From Mageeibacillus sp. UBA1255 (GTDB lineage Bacteria > Bacillota > Clostridia > UBA1212 > UBA1255): a stretch of DNA of 7,874 bases. The notes below the pieces were generated by a model. It saw only the letters and a program-made list of their open reading frames with translations. It did not search any database and had not been told where the DNA came from. The DNA lies in NCBI GenBank assembly GCA_002308795.1, contig DBVV01000113.1, positions 12,837-20,710 on the forward strand. Reading direction: 5' to 3'. The first letter of the stretch is position 1. Each line of letters begins with the position of its first letter. Shown piece by piece: positions 6,384 through 7,874 of the stretch. A program made the position numbers and the translations under genes.

Positions 6384-7874
6384 ATGGCAGATAGCGAGTA
6401 TCTGAGACCGAAATTTCATTTTACGCCTGATTCCGGATGGATGAACGACCCGAACGGTCTTATCTATGAGGCGGAAACGGGCGAATACCATATGTTCTTC
6501 CAGTATTGTCCCACGCTGAACGAAGTGCCGGAGAAATGGTGGGGGCACGCGGTCTCGAAAGACCTGTTCCACTGGACGGAGCTTGCGCCGGCGATCTGCC
6601 CTGATGAGCTTGGAGGAGCGTGGTCCGGCTGCTGCGTAAGCGACGCGGACAATACTTCCGACCTGTTCGGATGCGGCTGCGGAGAAGACAGAAGAAGCGG
6701 CTCCGGCGCTGGCAGCGGCGCGGGCGTGGGCAATATGTCCCGGCTTGTCGCGCTCTACACAGCTGCGGGAACGCATCCGGTATACAATTATCAGAAGCAG
6801 GCGGCCGCGTATTCGGTCGATCACGGCGTCATGTGGCGGAAGTACTCCGGGAACCCGCTGATCGCATCCCGGCCCGGAGATCAGCCCTCGTTTGATAACC
6901 GCGATCCTTCCGTATTCAGATTCGATTTTCCGGACGGAAAAGGCGGGCTTAGACAGCGCTGGGTAATGATGGTCGCCGGCATGTGGGCGAGATTGTTCGT
7001 TTCGGACGATCTGCTTCACTGGGATTTCTGCGGAGACGTATTTAAGAAGGACGGCAGCCACCTCGAATCAGAATGTCCGGATCTGTTCCGAATGAACGTG
7101 AACGGCGATCCCGCGAAGCCCGTTTGGGTGTATTCGGGCGCCGGACGGTTCTTTGTTGTAGGCAGGCTGGAAGCGCACGCGGACGGAAGCGTCGGTTTTA
7201 GCGCGGACAGCGATCAGATAGAGATAAATATGGGCTCGGACGTTATGTACGCGGCTCAGACTTTCAACGACGTGCCGGACGGCAGGCGTATCTTCATATA
7301 TTGGATGGTGGATAAGAGCGCTTTAAGACTTGCGGAACAGGGGTTTCAGAAAAGCTGGGACGGGTTCCAGTCGCTTCCGATGGAGGCGGCTCTCACCGAA
7401 CGGCGCGGTCAATACCGGCTCGGGATGCGTCCGGTTTCCGAGTTTTTCACCGCGGTGAGGCGCAAAACGCTTGAATCCGGCCGGGTCAACAGCCCGGGTA
7501 CGGTGTTTACACGCGTGGCTCCCGGTTCTTTCGAACTGAAACTTGAAATACCGCGCGGGCAATGCCGTTCATTGTCGCTGGAAGGTCTCGGCGAGTTCGC
7601 GTACCGGATCGATATACAGGAAGACGGCTCGGTCAGTATTGACGGGGGCCGCGCGGTGCAGATGGCGTTTTCTGAAACCGAAGACGGCGAGAACGTATGC
7701 GGAATGTGCCGCGATAACAGCTGCGAACCTCTCGAAATGCTGATAGTACGCGATGGCGCCTGTCTGGATATTTTTTCCGGCAGCGGGTCGCACGCGCACG
7801 CGCTCGTGCTTCCGAAAGGTCCCGGGAGTACGCGAAATGACGAGGAGAGCGGCGGGGCCAGAACTGAACTGATT
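6384..7874 (+). CDS. Glycoside hydrolase family 32 (invertase/fructosidase type), 3' end outside window
   Basis: The frame is open to the last base, giving 497 residues with no stop. It belongs to GH32, whose members hydrolyse sucrose, sucrose 6-phosphate or fructans with retention of configuration. Visible motifs are WMNDPNG (19-25) with nucleophile D22, FFQYCP (38-43), WGHAVSKDLFHW (53-64), WSG (80-82), QKQAAAYS (137-144), NRDPSVF (172-178) with the transition-state Asp D174, ESECPDLF (228-235) with acid/base E230, and SDVMYAAQTFND (285-296). All three catalytic carboxylates are present. Residues from about 350 form the C-terminal beta-sandwich, and LIVRDGACLDIF (453-464) matches its late strand, so little is probably missing. 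There is no signal peptide, so action in the cytoplasm on imported sugar is expected. Oddities are a Cys/Gly/Ser-rich insertion (about 92-119) and a divergent SDVMYA where GxDFYA is common. The substrate cannot be chosen from sequence, and no transporter or PTS gene is visible. Confidence 0.9.
   Translation, partial: MADSEYLRPKFHFTPDSGWMNDPNGLIYEAETGEYHMFFQYCPTLNEVPEKWWGHAVSKDLFHWTELAPAICPDELGGAWSGCCVSDADNTSDLFGCGCGEDRRSGSGAGSGAGVGNMSRLVALYTAAGTHPVYNYQKQAAAYSVDHGVMWRKYSGNPLIASRPGDQPSFDNRDPSVFRFDFPDGKGGLRQRWVMMVAGMWARLFVSDDLLHWDFCGDVFKKDGSHLESECPDLFRMNVNGDPAKPVWVYSGAGRFFVVGRLEAHADGSVGFSADSDQIEINMGSDVMYAAQTFNDVPDGRRIFIYWMVDKSALRLAEQGFQKSWDGFQSLPMEAALTERRGQYRLGMRPVSEFFTAVRRKTLESGRVNSPGTVFTRVAPGSFELKLEIPRGQCRSLSLEGLGEFAYRIDIQEDGSVSIDGGRAVQMAFSETEDGENVCGMCRDNSCEPLEMLIVRDGACLDIFSGSGSHAHALVLPKGPGSTRNDEESGGARTELI

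Noticed and set aside
6303..7061. 252-codon open frame on the minus strand opposite the GH32 gene
   Set aside because: It lies wholly across well-supported GH32 and BIG2 coding sequence, is Arg/Ser-rich with no recognisable motif, and has no ribosome binding site that stands out. It is a shadow of GC-biased coding sequence.

Overview
The window reads as a chromosomal segment of a Firmicutes-type bacterium, most likely a Clostridia lineage. The reasons are the dcw-type cell wall genes with Firmicutes-like motif variants, two lipoproteins with classical lipoboxes, BIG2-like Ig domains on a surface protein, and strong GGAGG-type ribosome binding sites. This placement is an inference from the protein sequences alone. 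All six supported genes lie on the + strand with gaps of at most 37 bases, so the coding density is very high.

Region 1 (1-3694) is a piece of the division and cell wall cluster: murF, mraY and a SEDS-family gene of the ftsW/spoVE type. MurF completes the UDP-MurNAc-pentapeptide, MraY transfers phospho-MurNAc-pentapeptide to undecaprenyl phosphate to make lipid I, and FtsW/SpoVE polymerises glycan strands from lipid II. murF and mraY overlap by ATGA; mraY and ftsW are 12 bases apart. murD, which in many bacteria lies between mraY and ftsW, is absent here, and murG does not follow ftsW. The AT-rich 53 bases before murF contain a perfect TATAAT and a GAGGG Shine-Dalgarno separated from the ATG by nine Ts.

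Region 2 (3695-7874) changes subject. It encodes a 282-residue lipoprotein with propeller-like repeats, a 580-residue lipoprotein with a five-bladed propeller resembling the GH43/GH32 fold plus two BIG2-like domains, and a cytoplasmic GH32 enzyme (invertase/fructosidase family) that is still open at the window end. A 15-base palindrome sits in the 32-base gap between ftsW and the first lipoprotein gene, overlapping its ribosome binding site and lying beside a TATATT box. It is a candidate operator that would let this carbohydrate-related set be controlled apart from the wall genes. A plausible joint role is binding or trimming a glycan at the cell surface and hydrolysing a fructose-containing sugar inside. 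No transporter or regulator is visible, so the substrate is not settled.

No tRNA, rRNA, CRISPR array, insertion sequence or convincing intrinsic terminator was seen. I found no clearly new system. The most open items are the two lipoproteins, the palindrome, and a Gly/Ser-rich insertion in the GH32 catalytic domain.
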